From: Pseudomonadota bacterium
GTDB lineage: Bacteria > Chloroflexota > UBA6077 > JAJPHF01
NCBI GenBank assembly: GCA_021325365.1
Contig: JAJPHF010000058.1
Span: 16,629 to 80,628 of the forward strand
DNA length: 64,000 nucleotides
Direction: 5' to 3'
Below are positions 47,272-55,726 of this stretch, piece after piece. Numbering within the stretch: the stretch's first letter is position 1; the number at the start of each line of letters is the position of its first letter. The notes below the pieces were generated by a model. That model saw nothing but the letters and a program-made list of their open reading frames with translations. It ran no database searches and was not told where the DNA came from. The position numbers and the translations under genes were made by a program.

Positions 47272-49533
47272 ATGGCCGCCACCATCTCGCCCATCGGCGC
47301 GTCGATCCCCCGGCTCGAAGGCCCGGACAAGGTGACGGGCCGGGCGCGCTACACCGCCGACGTGACCCTGCCGGGCACCCTCTGGGGCAAGGTGCTGCGC
47401 AGCCCGCACCCGCACGCGCGCATCGTGCGCATCGACGCGACCGCGGCGCGGCAGATGCCGGGCGTGCGCGCGGTCGTCACCGGCCAGGACATCCCGGGCC
47501 ACTACGTGGGCAAGACGCTGCGGGACATGCCGGTGCTCTGCTGGGACCGCGTGCGCTTCGTGGGCGACCGGGTGGCGGCGGTGGCGGCGGACACGCCCGA
47601 CGCGGCCGACGCCGCGCTCGACGCGATCGAGGTCGAGTACGAGGTGCTGCCCGCCGTCTTCAACCCGCTAGAGGCCATGCAGCCCGACGCGCCGCTGCTG
47701 CACGACGACGTGACGGCCTACGACGGCGCCCCGCGCCAGTGGCTCGCGCCCGACGTGCACAACGGCGTGACGCGCCTCGCCTGGAGCAAAGGCGACGTCG
47801 AGCAGGGCTTCCGCGAGGCCGATCTGGTGCTGGAGCACACCTTCTGGGTGCCCGCGCGCCACGAAGGCTACATCGAGCCCCACGCCTGCCTGGTCGCCAT
47901 CGACGAAGATGAGCGCGTGCAAGTGTGGATCTCCGCCAAGGCGCCCTTCCGCGTCCGCACGCAGCTGGCGAAGGCGGTGGGCGTGCCGGAGGAGCGCATC
48001 CGCGTCCACACGATCCAGGTGGGCGGCGACTTCGGCGGCAAGGGCGACGCGGTCGACGCGCCGATCGCCTACTTCCTGGCGCGCGCGGCGGGGCGCCCCG
48101 TGAAGCTCGTGATGAGCTACGCCGAGGACCTGACGGCCAGCAATCCGAGCCACCCGACCGCCATCACTATCCGCTCGGGCGTCATGCGCGACGGTCGCAT
48201 CGTCGCCCGCACGGCGCGCACCGTCCACGCCAGCGGCGCCTACGCGGCGCTCAAGCCGAACGCCGCGCTCTCGACCTGGCACTACGTGGGCGGCTGCTAC
48301 CGGGTGGCGAACGCCAGCTTCGAGTTCCTGCAAGTGGCGACGAACACCGTGCCGGGCGGCTACTTCCGTGCGCCGGGCGCCCACCAGTTCACCTTTGCCC
48401 TGGAGTCGCACACCGACCTCATCGCCCAGGCGCTCGGCATCGACCCGGCGCAGTACCGGCTGCAGAACGTGATCGCCGAGGGCGAGGAGGACGCGGTCGG
48501 CAACCGCATGCGCGGGATCAAGGCGCGTCCGGTGTTGGAGGCGGCGCTGGCGGCCGCGAGCTGGGGCGCTCCGAAGCGCGCGCCCAACACGGGCCGCGGC
48601 ATCGCGCTCTTCGGCCGGCAGATCGGCGGCGGGGCGGGCGGCGCGGTGCTGACCGTGGAGCCGGACGGCACGCTGACGCTGCTCAGTCCGACGATCGACC
48701 AGGGCTGCGGCACGCACACGATCATGCGGCAGCTCGTGGCGGCCGAGTGGGGCGTGCCGCTGGAGCAGGTGCGGGTGGTTGTGGGCGACACCGACACCGC
48801 CCCCTACGACGAGGGGCCGCGCGCCAGCCGCGTGACGTACACCGAGGGGCAGGCGGTGCTCCGGGCCTGCCGCGAGCTGCGGGCGAAGCTCGTGGAGCAC
48901 GCCGCCGAGCTGCTGTACTGCCGCGAGGCGGAGGTGGCCTACGAGGACGGCGCGTTCACGGGCGGCGACCGCACGCTGTCGCTGGCGGAGGTCGCGGCCC
49001 GCGCGGGGCGCGGCCGGCCAGTGACCGTCACGGTGGCGCACGACGCGCCGCACGTCGAGGACGTGTCGTACTTCTCGGCGCAGATCGCCGAGGTGACGGT
49101 CGACCCCGAGACGGGCCAGGTGCGGGTGGACCGGCTCATCACGGCGCACGACGTGGGCACGATCATCAACCCGCTGCAGCACCAGGGGCAGATCGACGGC
49201 GGCGTGGCGACCGGCCTCGGTCTGGCGCTCACCGAAGAGCTGGTCATGGAGGACGGGCGCATCACGACGGCGAACCTGGGCGAGTACAAGCTGCCGAGCG
49301 TGGCGGACATGCCGCCGCTGGAGACGGTGCTGGTGGCGTCGGCGGGCGGCACCGGCCCGTACGAGGCGAAGGCGATCGGCGAGTTCGCCAACAACAGCCC
49401 GCCCGCCGCGATCGCCAACGCCGTGGCCGACGCCGTGGGCGCGCGCCTGTTCGAGCTGCCGATCACCGCCGAGCGCGTCTACCGCGCGCTGCCGACGGGC
49501 GTCGCGAGCGCCAGCGGCGGCCCGGGGCGCTGA
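47272..49533 (+). CDS. Xanthine dehydrogenase family, molybdopterin-binding large subunit
   Basis: A 753-residue molybdenum hydroxylase catalytic subunit. The N-terminal ald_Xan_dh domain (about 10-115) begins RLEGPDKVTGRARYTADV. The Mo-binding region has GGDFGGKGDAVDAP near residue 250, GGYFRAPGAHQFTFALESHTD near 365, LLSPTIDQGCGTHTI near 475 and the C-terminal catalytic Glu in AKAIGEFANNSPPAAIANA near 705. It hydroxylates heterocycles or aldehydes using water. The FAD and 2Fe-2S subunits expected beside it are absent, as they are for the second copy at the window end. The start follows GGAGGACAGGCAC. Substrate unknown. Confidence 0.85.
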   Translation: MAATISPIGASIPRLEGPDKVTGRARYTADVTLPGTLWGKVLRSPHPHARIVRIDATAARQMPGVRAVVTGQDIPGHYVGKTLRDMPVLCWDRVRFVGDRVAAVAADTPDAADAALDAIEVEYEVLPAVFNPLEAMQPDAPLLHDDVTAYDGAPRQWLAPDVHNGVTRLAWSKGDVEQGFREADLVLEHTFWVPARHEGYIEPHACLVAIDEDERVQVWISAKAPFRVRTQLAKAVGVPEERIRVHTIQVGGDFGGKGDAVDAPIAYFLARAAGRPVKLVMSYAEDLTASNPSHPTAITIRSGVMRDGRIVARTARTVHASGAYAALKPNAALSTWHYVGGCYRVANASFEFLQVATNTVPGGYFRAPGAHQFTFALESHTDLIAQALGIDPAQYRLQNVIAEGEEDAVGNRMRGIKARPVLEAALAAASWGAPKRAPNTGRGIALFGRQIGGGAGGAVLTVEPDGTLTLLSPTIDQGCGTHTIMRQLVAAEWGVPLEQVRVVVGDTDTAPYDEGPRASRVTYTEGQAVLRACRELRAKLVEHAAELLYCREAEVAYEDGAFTGGDRTLSLAEVAARAGRGRPVTVTVAHDAPHVEDVSYFSAQIAEVTVDPETGQVRVDRLITAHDVGTIINPLQHQGQIDGGVATGLGLALTEELVMEDGRITTANLGEYKLPSVADMPPLETVLVASAGGTGPYEAKAIGEFANNSPPAAIANAVADAVGARLFELPITAERVYRALPTGVASASGGPGR

Positions 49534-49555
49534 GGGGCGCGCGGCGGAGGCTAGG

Positions 49556-50215
49556 GTGGAACCGAGTCGCTCGGTGGTCCTCGTGGTGGAGGACGACGTA
49601 CCGACCGTCGATCTGCTGTGCCGCCTGCTCGCCAAGGCGGACTACACGGTCGAGAGCGCCGCGACCGGCGCCGCCGCACTCGCGCGCCTGACGCGGGGCG
49701 GGGTGGACGTCGTGCTGCTCGACCTGATGCTGCCCGACTGCAACGGCATCGAGCTGTGCCGGCAGGTCCGCGTGCAGACCGGCGGGGCGCACCTGCCGAT
49801 CATCATGCTCACGGGCGCCCGTGGCGACGAGCAGCGCCGTGCGGGCTTCGCCGCCGGCGCGAGCGACTACGTCACCAAGCCGTTCCACGTGGACGAGCTG
49901 CTGGACCGCGTCCGCGTCTGGGCGCAGACGCAGCAATACCTGAAGGACGTCTCGGATCGGCCGCGCGAGCTGGCCCTGCGCGAGCAGCTCGTGCGCGACG
50001 AGGCGATCCTGGCGATGACCCAGACGGCGGTGCAGGAGTGGGCGCGGCTGTCGGCCGTGCTGCTCGACGTGCTGCGGCTGTGGGAGCAGCACGTCTACTC
50101 GCCGGTGGGGCTCGCGCGGCTGCGCTCGGAGCTGCAGGACACGGCGAGCGACCTGGCGACGCGGCTGGCCGCCCTGCGCGAAGACCTCGCCAGCGGCGAG
50201 CCGCCGCGGAACTGA
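49556..50215 (+). CDS. Response regulator receiver protein with helical output region
   Basis: A 219-residue protein. The REC domain (about 5-125) has the acidic pair in VVEDD, phospho-acceptor Asp in VVLLDLMLPDCNG (about residue 57), IIMLTGARGD and the Lys in YVTKPFHVDELLDRV. The C-terminal ~90 residues are helical, without a recognisable DNA-binding domain, so output is likely by protein contact. It starts with GTG 22 bases after the molybdenum hydroxylase stop. No sensor kinase is present nearby. A bidirectional hairpin separates it from the convergent NnrS-like gene. Confidence 0.8.
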   Translation: MEPSRSVVLVVEDDVPTVDLLCRLLAKADYTVESAATGAAALARLTRGGVDVVLLDLMLPDCNGIELCRQVRVQTGGAHLPIIMLTGARGDEQRRAGFAAGASDYVTKPFHVDELLDRVRVWAQTQQYLKDVSDRPRELALREQLVRDEAILAMTQTAVQEWARLSAVLLDVLRLWEQHVYSPVGLARLRSELQDTASDLATRLAALREDLASGEPPRN

Positions 50216-50226
50216 GCTGGTCCCCG

Positions 50227-50271
50227 AGGCTGGCGTGCAGGTTGGGCTGCGGCCGACCTGCACGCTAGCCT
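50227..50271. terminator. Bidirectional hairpin between convergent genes
   Basis: AGGCTGGCGTGCAGGT pairs with ACCTGCACGCTAGCCT (one mismatch) around a 13-base centre, exactly between the two convergent stops, 12 bases from each. Confidence 0.65.
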
Positions 50272-50282
50272 TGACCCGATGC

Positions 50283-51713
50283 TCAGCGGCGGGCCGTGTG
50301 GTAGCTCTGCCAGAGGTTCCAGCCGAAGGCGGCGACGGCGATGGCGTCGAGGAGGCCGGAGAGCGCGAGCACCGGCGCGGGCGGCGGGGTGGGAGGCGCG
50401 CCGCCGAGCACGAGCAGCCAAGGCCAGAGCAGCGGGCCGACGCGCAGCAGGGCGGCGGCGTTGCCGAGCCAGAACGTGGCCCACACCAGACGCGCGCTCA
50501 CCAGATGCTCGCGGCCCTGGAAGCCGGGCAGCAGGCGCGCGCCCATGCCGAAGATGAGCAGCGTGATGAAGCCCGCGCCCAGCGCGTGACGCTCGGCGTC
50601 GAGCGGGGGCGCGGGGGCGCCGGCGAGGCTCAGCGCTGCGCCGACGAGCAGCAGCGCGGCCGCGGCGACCAGCCAGGCGTAGGCCGAGCGCAGCAGCCCG
50701 TCGGCGGCACGCCAGTCGCTGGCGGGCGGCAGCACCGGGCGCGGGGCGCCGCCGTGCTGGATGGCGCGCGCCTGGGCGGCGGCGAGCACGGCGGCACGCG
50801 TGCGCAGGAGCGGCACGTCGATCACTGCCGCGGCCGCCACCAGCGCCGCGCCCTCCAGCAGCCGGCCGAGCGCGTCGAGGACCAGCGGCCCGCCCGCCAG
50901 GGCGGCCAGGCGCAGGACGAGCCCCGCTAGCAGCGCGGCGAACGTCGCCCGCAGCGCCGGCGTGCTCGGCACCTTGACGCGCAGGTAGAGCGGGAACGTG
51001 CGCACGGACATGGCGAGCGAGATGGGCACCAGGAACCCGATGAGGCCGAGGTGGACGAGCAGCGGGTCCCACGGCGCCGGCACGAGCGGCTGCCAGAGCG
51101 CCCCGGGCGCGGGCGCGCCCACGACGAGGAGCCCCGCCAGGTTCAGGACCAGTGCCACGAGGAGGCTCGTGAACGCCAGGACCAGGTAGGGCAAGACGGG
51201 CAGCAGGCCCGTCGCGTCGCGGAGCGGCCGGCCGCGCCGGCCCGTGGCGACCAGCATGCCGACGGCGAGCGCGGCGCCCGCGATCTCCAGCGCGCCCGAG
51301 AGCGGCAGCAGCGGCCAGACGGCGGGCAGGAACGCGGCGAGCGGCTGCGCCACGAGGCGCACGACGAGCCCGCTGGCGTAGAGCCCGAGCACCCAGGGCA
51401 CCAGCCCGGGCGCGACCAGGCGGGCGCCGCGCAGGCGCGGCAAAAAGTGCAGGCCCACGCCGAGCACGAGCAGCCCCGCCCAGCCGAAGACCTGGACGTG
51501 GCCGTGGGCCTGGCTGGCGGGGAAGCGCCAGGCCGTCTGGTGGAGGAACAGCGAGCCGCCGAGTGCGAAGCCCCCCACCAGCGCCAGCACGACGGCCGTC
51601 CACAGGAACGGCGGCAGTGGCGAGTCGACGCGGGGGGCCGGGGCACGAGCGGTGCGCGCGGGCTCGGCGACTTCACGGCGGGGCAGGCTGGGCTCGCTCA
51701 CGGCAGTCCTCAC
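50283..51713 (-). CDS. NnrS-like polytopic membrane protein
   Basis: A 476-residue protein with about 12 membrane segments and conserved His in them: SQAHGHVQVFGWAGLLVLGVGLHFLPRL (about residue 70), LLVHLGLIGFLVPISLAMSVRTFPLYL (about 217) and ERHALGAGFITLLIFGMGARLLPGF (about 383). This pattern is of the NnrS family, haem- and copper-containing membrane proteins related to nitric-oxide metabolism, also resembling truncated cytochrome oxidase subunit I. The N-terminal ~30 residues are Pro/Arg-rich cytoplasmic. It stands alone, with no nitrite or NO reductase genes in view, so the role is uncertain. Confidence 0.7.
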   Translation of the reverse strand: MRTAVSEPSLPRREVAEPARTARAPAPRVDSPLPPFLWTAVVLALVGGFALGGSLFLHQTAWRFPASQAHGHVQVFGWAGLLVLGVGLHFLPRLRGARLVAPGLVPWVLGLYASGLVVRLVAQPLAAFLPAVWPLLPLSGALEIAGAALAVGMLVATGRRGRPLRDATGLLPVLPYLVLAFTSLLVALVLNLAGLLVVGAPAPGALWQPLVPAPWDPLLVHLGLIGFLVPISLAMSVRTFPLYLRVKVPSTPALRATFAALLAGLVLRLAALAGGPLVLDALGRLLEGAALVAAAAVIDVPLLRTRAAVLAAAQARAIQHGGAPRPVLPPASDWRAADGLLRSAYAWLVAAAALLLVGAALSLAGAPAPPLDAERHALGAGFITLLIFGMGARLLPGFQGREHLVSARLVWATFWLGNAAALLRVGPLLWPWLLVLGGAPPTPPPAPVLALSGLLDAIAVAAFGWNLWQSYHTARR

Positions 51714-52145
51714 GCTAGCCGGCTGGGGAGTAGCGCTCGCTCCGGCTCGGGGGTGCGCCTACCGGGGCGCGCCCTCACCCCGGCCCTCTCCCAAGGGGAG
51801 AGGGGGAGGGACGAGTAGGAGGCCCTCCCCCCGACCCTCTCCCAGGGGGAGAGGGGGAGGGACGCGGGAAGGCGCCCTCCCCCCGCGACGCGGAATACTG
51901 CGAGCGCCGCTCCTCTCCAGAGGGAGAGGGGAGGGACCGGCCCTCAGCCCCATCCGCTCCCCCTGGGCGAGCGAGTGCGGGAACGCCGCCGGCTTCGGTA
52001 TCGAGCACCGCCCCCTCCATGCTATCGGAGTTTTGCTGGCACGACCCGTGCAGCGCCGGGCATGCAGCCCACCGGCCGCTCGCCTTTCGCCGTATACTGA
52101 GCGCGGCGCGGGCGCTGGGCGGAGCCGCGCCCCAGGGAGGACAGC
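51714..52145. repeat. Repeat-filled intergenic region
   Basis: Between 51.77 and 52.01 kb there are four degenerate units of the CCCTCACCCC...CTCTCCC...GGGAGAGGGGGAGGGA repeat, then GCGGAATACTGCGAGCGCC (shared with 36.67 kb) and the GGGAACGCC...CCGGCTTCGGTATC tail (shared with 18.13 kb). TATCGGAGTTTTGCTGGC at 52023-52040 is a diverged copy of the 39/40.6 kb repeat. The right end holds the gnd ribosome site CAGGGAGGACAGC. No gene is supported. Confidence 0.65.
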
Positions 52146-53597
52146 ATGGCAGCGCGATACGGCCTCATCGGCCTCGCGGTGATGGGCGAGAACCTGACGC
52201 TGAACATCGAGCAGCACGGCTTTCCGATCGCCGTCTTCAACCGCACGGCCGAGCGCACCCGCAGGTTCGCGGAGGGGGCGGCCAAGGGGAAGCAGATCAC
52301 GCCGACGTACAGCATTCCCGAGTTCATGGAGGCGCTGGAGCGTCCGCGCCGCATCATCCTGATGGTGCAGGCCGGGCGTGCCGTGGATGCCGTGCTGGAC
52401 GAGCTGCGGCCGTACCTGGAGCCGGGCGACGTGGTGGTCGACGGCGGCAACTCGCTGTTCGTGGACACGCGGCGCCGCTGCGAGGAGATGTCGGCGGCAG
52501 GCATCAACTACTTCGGGATGGGCGTGAGCGGCGGCGAGGAGGGCGCGCGCTGGGGCCCGAGCATCATGCCGGGCGGCCCGCGCGAGGCCTACCCCGAGCT
52601 GGAGCCGATGCTGGTGAAGATCGCCGCCCAGGTCGAGGACGGCCCCTGCGTCGCGTACATCGGGCCGGGCGGCTCGGGCCACTACGTGAAGATGGTCCAC
52701 AACGGCATCGAGTACGGCGACATGGAGCTGATCGCCGAGACCTACAACATCATGAAGCACGGGCTCGGCCTCGGCGCCGCCGACATGAGCCAAGTGTTCA
52801 AGGAGTGGAACGAGGGGCCGCTGAACTCCTACCTGATCGAGATCGCCGCGGTCGTGCTGGCCCACGTCGATCCGGAGACGGGGGCGCCGCTGGTGGACCT
52901 GATCCTGGACGAGGCCGAGCAGAAGGGCACCGGCCGCTGGACGGCGCAGAGCGCGCTGGAGCTGGGCGTGCCGATCCCGACGATCGACGCCGCGGTGTGG
53001 TCGCGCACCATGTCGTCGATGAAGGAGCTGCGCGTCGAGGCGTCGAAGGTGCTGCACGGCCCGAGCGGGGCGGCGCCGCGGCTCGACCGGGCCACGCTGC
53101 TGCCGGCGCTGGCCGACGCGCTCTACGCGGCGAAGGTCAGCAGCTACGCGCAGGGCATGGCGCTGTTGCGCGCGGCGTCGGACGAGTACCACTTCGGCAT
53201 CCAGTACGCGGAGATCGCGCGCATCTGGAAGGGCGGCTGCATCATCCGCGCGCGGCTGCTGAACGACATCCAGCAGGCGTTCAAGCGCAACCCGGACCTG
53301 CCCAACCTGATGCTCGACGAGGCGTTCGCGCAAGCCGTGAACGCGCGGCAGGACGCCTGGCGGCAGGTGGTGCAGGTGGGGCGGCAGCTGGGGGTGCCCA
53401 TCCCGGCGCTCAGCGCGTCGCTCGACTACTTTGACAGCCTGCGCGCCGAGCGCCTGCCGGCGAACCTGGTGCAGGCGCAGCGCGACTACTTCGGGGCGCA
53501 CACCTATCGGCGCATCGACAAAGAGGGCGTGTTCCACACGCACTGGGAGTCGCAGCGGCCGGTGGCCGACTTCCCGTCTCCGCGCAGCCAGGCGTAG
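52146..53597 (+). CDS. gnd: 6-phosphogluconate dehydrogenase (decarboxylating)
   Basis: A 483-residue full-length enzyme of the oxidative pentose-phosphate pathway (6-phosphogluconate + NADP to ribulose-5-phosphate, CO2 and NADPH). NADP-binding GLAVMGENLTLNIEQHG (about 8-24), DVVVDGGNSLF (about 98), the substrate loop VSGGEEGARWGPSIMPGG (about 127-144), catalytic Lys region YVKMVHNGIEYGDMELI (about 180-196) and the C-terminal FGAHTYRRIDKEGVFHTHW substrate tail are all present. ATG with CAGGGAGGACAGC. Single housekeeping gene, no linked pentose-pathway partners. Confidence 0.95.
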   Translation: MAARYGLIGLAVMGENLTLNIEQHGFPIAVFNRTAERTRRFAEGAAKGKQITPTYSIPEFMEALERPRRIILMVQAGRAVDAVLDELRPYLEPGDVVVDGGNSLFVDTRRRCEEMSAAGINYFGMGVSGGEEGARWGPSIMPGGPREAYPELEPMLVKIAAQVEDGPCVAYIGPGGSGHYVKMVHNGIEYGDMELIAETYNIMKHGLGLGAADMSQVFKEWNEGPLNSYLIEIAAVVLAHVDPETGAPLVDLILDEAEQKGTGRWTAQSALELGVPIPTIDAAVWSRTMSSMKELRVEASKVLHGPSGAAPRLDRATLLPALADALYAAKVSSYAQGMALLRAASDEYHFGIQYAEIARIWKGGCIIRARLLNDIQQAFKRNPDLPNLMLDEAFAQAVNARQDAWRQVVQVGRQLGVPIPALSASLDYFDSLRAERLPANLVQAQRDYFGAHTYRRIDKEGVFHTHWESQRPVADFPSPRSQA

Positions 53598-53633
53598 CCG
53601 CCACGGACGACGCGCAGACTGGCCGGGGGATCG

Positions 53634-53694
53634 AGCGCAGCAAGCAGCGCCCCTACACGACGAGGCGCATTGAAGGGACGCTGCTTGCTGCGCT
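53634..53694. repeat. 16-bp inverted repeat with 29-base loop
   Basis: AGCGCAGCAAGCAGCG and its exact complement lie at 53634-53649 and 53679-53694, 37 bases after gnd. The left arm with the following CCCCTACAC resembles the repeat at about 45.69 kb. It may terminate gnd. The remaining gap to 53858 holds nothing recognised. Confidence 0.5.
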
Positions 53695-53858
53695 CCGCCG
53701 GTCGCTGACCCAGCCAGTGCGCCGGCGGGCCGCGCGCCCGCAGGCGGCCCGTGGCCGGCGCCCCGAGAGCGTGGGCTTCCCGCTCGCCCGGCCGCCAGGC
53801 CCCACCCGTGCCGGGTGCGCCGGAGGCCCGCGCTCTCAGGTTGGGCGGCGAGGCTAGG

Positions 53859-54320
53859 CTAGGCGGGCACGGCGGCGTCGGCCCACTGCTTCACGGCCGC
53901 ATCGATCTCCTCGGGCGACACGTCGCGGACGTGCTCCGCGAAGATGAAGGTGTAGCCGTCGGGGTGCACGACGTTGAAGATGCGGTCGCCCCAGAACTGG
54001 TCGGTCGGCGGCATCGTGATCGTCAGCCCCTCCTGGCGCGCGCGCTCGTGCAGGTCGTCCACGTGCTCGCCGCGGAGCGTGATGTAGAGCTGCACACCGG
54101 TGGCGCCGGGCCGGCTGTCGGCGCAGGCCGGGCCGAACATCACCTGTGCGCCGTTGCGGTCGACGTGGCAGTGGCCGATCGTGCCGTCGGGCATCTCCAT
54201 GGCGAACACGGTGCGGAAGCCCAGGCGCTCGAACCACTCGAGGGTCTGGCGCGGGTCGCTGACGGTGAGCGACGGGACCAGCGCGGGCATGTGCTCGGAC
54301 ATGTTGGTCTGGTCGGACAC
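53859..54320 (-). CDS. VOC (glyoxalase/bleomycin-resistance-like) family protein
   Basis: A 153-residue VOC protein: ALVPSLTVSDPRQTLEWFERLGFRTVFAM (first module), VQLYITLRGEHVDDLHERARQEGLTI and FWGDRIFNVVHPDGYTFIFAEHV (second module, ending in the usual DPxG-like turn and metal-site Glu). The TIGHCHVDRNGAQVMFG strand supplies His. Members include isomerases, dioxygenases and resistance proteins. GTG start with AAGGAGA upstream. It is transcribed divergently from the flippase-like gene, across a gap with two candidate operators. Confidence 0.75.
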   Translation of the reverse strand: MSDQTNMSEHMPALVPSLTVSDPRQTLEWFERLGFRTVFAMEMPDGTIGHCHVDRNGAQVMFGPACADSRPGATGVQLYITLRGEHVDDLHERARQEGLTITMPPTDQFWGDRIFNVVHPDGYTFIFAEHVRDVSPEEIDAAVKQWADAAVPA

Positions 54321-54454
54321 GAGAGTCTCCTTCAGCTGCGAGTTGGGGGCAGGGCAACTTCGTCGCCATATGCCCCGGGCTCTAGACGTCCACTTGGCGG
54401 ACCACCGCGGCTCGCGGCGCCGGCTGCCGTCCCGCGTGCCCGCCAGTAGAGCAT

Positions 54455-54472
54455 CTGTTCTACGATGAACAG
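54455..54472. promoter_or_regulatory. Perfect palindrome CTGTTC-N6-GAACAG
   Basis: Candidate operator in the divergent gap upstream of the VOC gene. Half-sites resemble the GAAC/GTTC halves of the second site 58 bases away, in the inverted arrangement. The rest of the gap from 54321 to 54727 shows no gene. Confidence 0.35.
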
Positions 54473-54528
54473 TGTAGCAACGGGTCGCGGGGCCGTATAG
54501 GCGCCAGGCATTACAGCTGCGTTACATC

Positions 54529-54542
54529 CGAACATTTGTTCT
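54529..54542. promoter_or_regulatory. Candidate LexA-like box CGAAC-N4-GTTCT
   Basis: GAAC-ATTT-GTTC is a perfect dyad matching the core of the Gram-positive/actinobacterial SOS box. It could be a chance dyad; no SOS gene is adjacent. It is about 190 bases upstream of the flippase-like gene. Confidence 0.3.
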
Positions 54543-54727
54543 GGTTGCGGTTCTGTGAGCAGCCGGCTCGCCTCGGGGGACAAGGCGGCGCAAATTAGCG
54601 GCGGGGCCGTCGGATCGGCCATCATGCTATGGGCGCGCCGGTGGTGGCGACTCGCGTGGCCGCCGCCGGGCCGGACGCGCGATCGCCGCGTGGCTGGCCG
54701 CGAGCCAGCGTGCCGAAGGACGTGCGT

Positions 54728-55714
54728 GTGCTGCAACAGCTAATCCGTTACCGTGGCCTGATCCCCGTCGCCGTGCTGGCCGCCGTGCTGCTCGTGCTCT
54801 ACCTGGCGGCCGGCCAGTTCCTCGACCTGGCCCGCACCCTGGAACGCCTGGAGCGCCTCGATCCGGCGCTGGCGAGCGGGGCCGTGGGCTGCGCCGTGCT
54901 GCTGTACGGCATCAAGGCGGCCCGCTGGCGCTGGTACGTCGCTACGGCCGGCTACACGCTGCCCTGGCGCACGGCGCTGGCGGTGTACCTGGCCGGGCAG
55001 TGGTTCACGCTCGCGCGCAGCGCCGATCTCTCGCGTGTGGTGATGGCGATGCGCTTCGGCATTCCGTACGCCGTGGCGATCGCGATCGGCGCCGTGGCCG
55101 GCGTGGCGGACTTCGCCGGGCTGGCCTGGGGAGGGCTGCTGGCGGCGCTGGCGCTAGGGGAGTACGTGCCGGCCATGCTGGCGGTGACGGCCGTGACGAC
55201 GGCGCTCATCTGGGGCCTGGGCGGCGCCGGGCCGCTGGGGCGCATGGTGGAGAGCGAGCTGCCGGCCCGCTACGCGGGCGCGGTGCAGGCGGGGCGCGGG
55301 CTGTTGCGGGGCCGGCCGCTGGCGATCGGGCTGGCGATCACGGCCCTCGACGTGCTGGCCGGCGCGGGGGTGATGCTGCTGGCGACCCGAGCGCTCGGCC
55401 TGGACGGCGTCGGCCTGGCGCTGGCCATGCTCGTCTACGCGCTGTCCCAGGTCGCCGGGGCGCTGTCGATGGTGCCAGGCGGCCTGGGGGTCGTGGAGGG
55501 CAGCGGCACGCTGGTGCTGGCGGCGGCCGGCGTGGACAGCAGCCTGGCCTTCGGGGCGCTGGTGCTGTTCCGGCTGGCCACGCTCGCCACCCAGCTGGCG
55601 CTCGGCGCGAGCGGCCTGCTCGCGCTGCGACTCTGGCCGCTGCCTGGCGCGGCGCCGGCCCGGGCGTCCGTTAGCGCCGACCCGACGCCCCAGCCGGTGC
55701 CGGAGCTGTTCTGA
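54728..55714 (+). CDS. Lysylphosphatidylglycerol-synthase TM-region/flippase-like membrane protein
   Basis: A 328-residue protein with about eight membrane segments, in the pattern of the LPG-synthase transmembrane domain (UPF0104/AglD-like). It has RWRWYVATAGYTLPWRTALAVYLAGQWFTLARSADLSRV near residue 70 (the family's polar loop), GVGLALAMLVYALSQVAGALSMVPGGLGVVEGSG near 230-262 with the conserved PGGLGxxE, and LVLFRLATLATQLALG. The family moves or modifies lipid-linked head groups. Several in-frame GTGs are possible starts; the one chosen follows GAAGGA by seven bases. It has no adjacent glycosyltransferase. Confidence 0.75.
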   Translation: MLQQLIRYRGLIPVAVLAAVLLVLYLAAGQFLDLARTLERLERLDPALASGAVGCAVLLYGIKAARWRWYVATAGYTLPWRTALAVYLAGQWFTLARSADLSRVVMAMRFGIPYAVAIAIGAVAGVADFAGLAWGGLLAALALGEYVPAMLAVTAVTTALIWGLGGAGPLGRMVESELPARYAGAVQAGRGLLRGRPLAIGLAITALDVLAGAGVMLLATRALGLDGVGLALAMLVYALSQVAGALSMVPGGLGVVEGSGTLVLAAAGVDSSLAFGALVLFRLATLATQLALGASGLLALRLWPLPGAAPARASVSADPTPQPVPELF

Positions 55715-55726
55715 GGCGTGCCCGCG

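Noticed and set aside
47668..49635. A 655-codon frame antisense to the molybdenum hydroxylase
   Set aside because: A shadow frame on the complement of a well-recognised gene; composition is not protein-like.
51771..52010. CRISPR array
   Set aside because: The repeats are degenerate, palindromic and unevenly spaced, with no constant spacers or cas genes.
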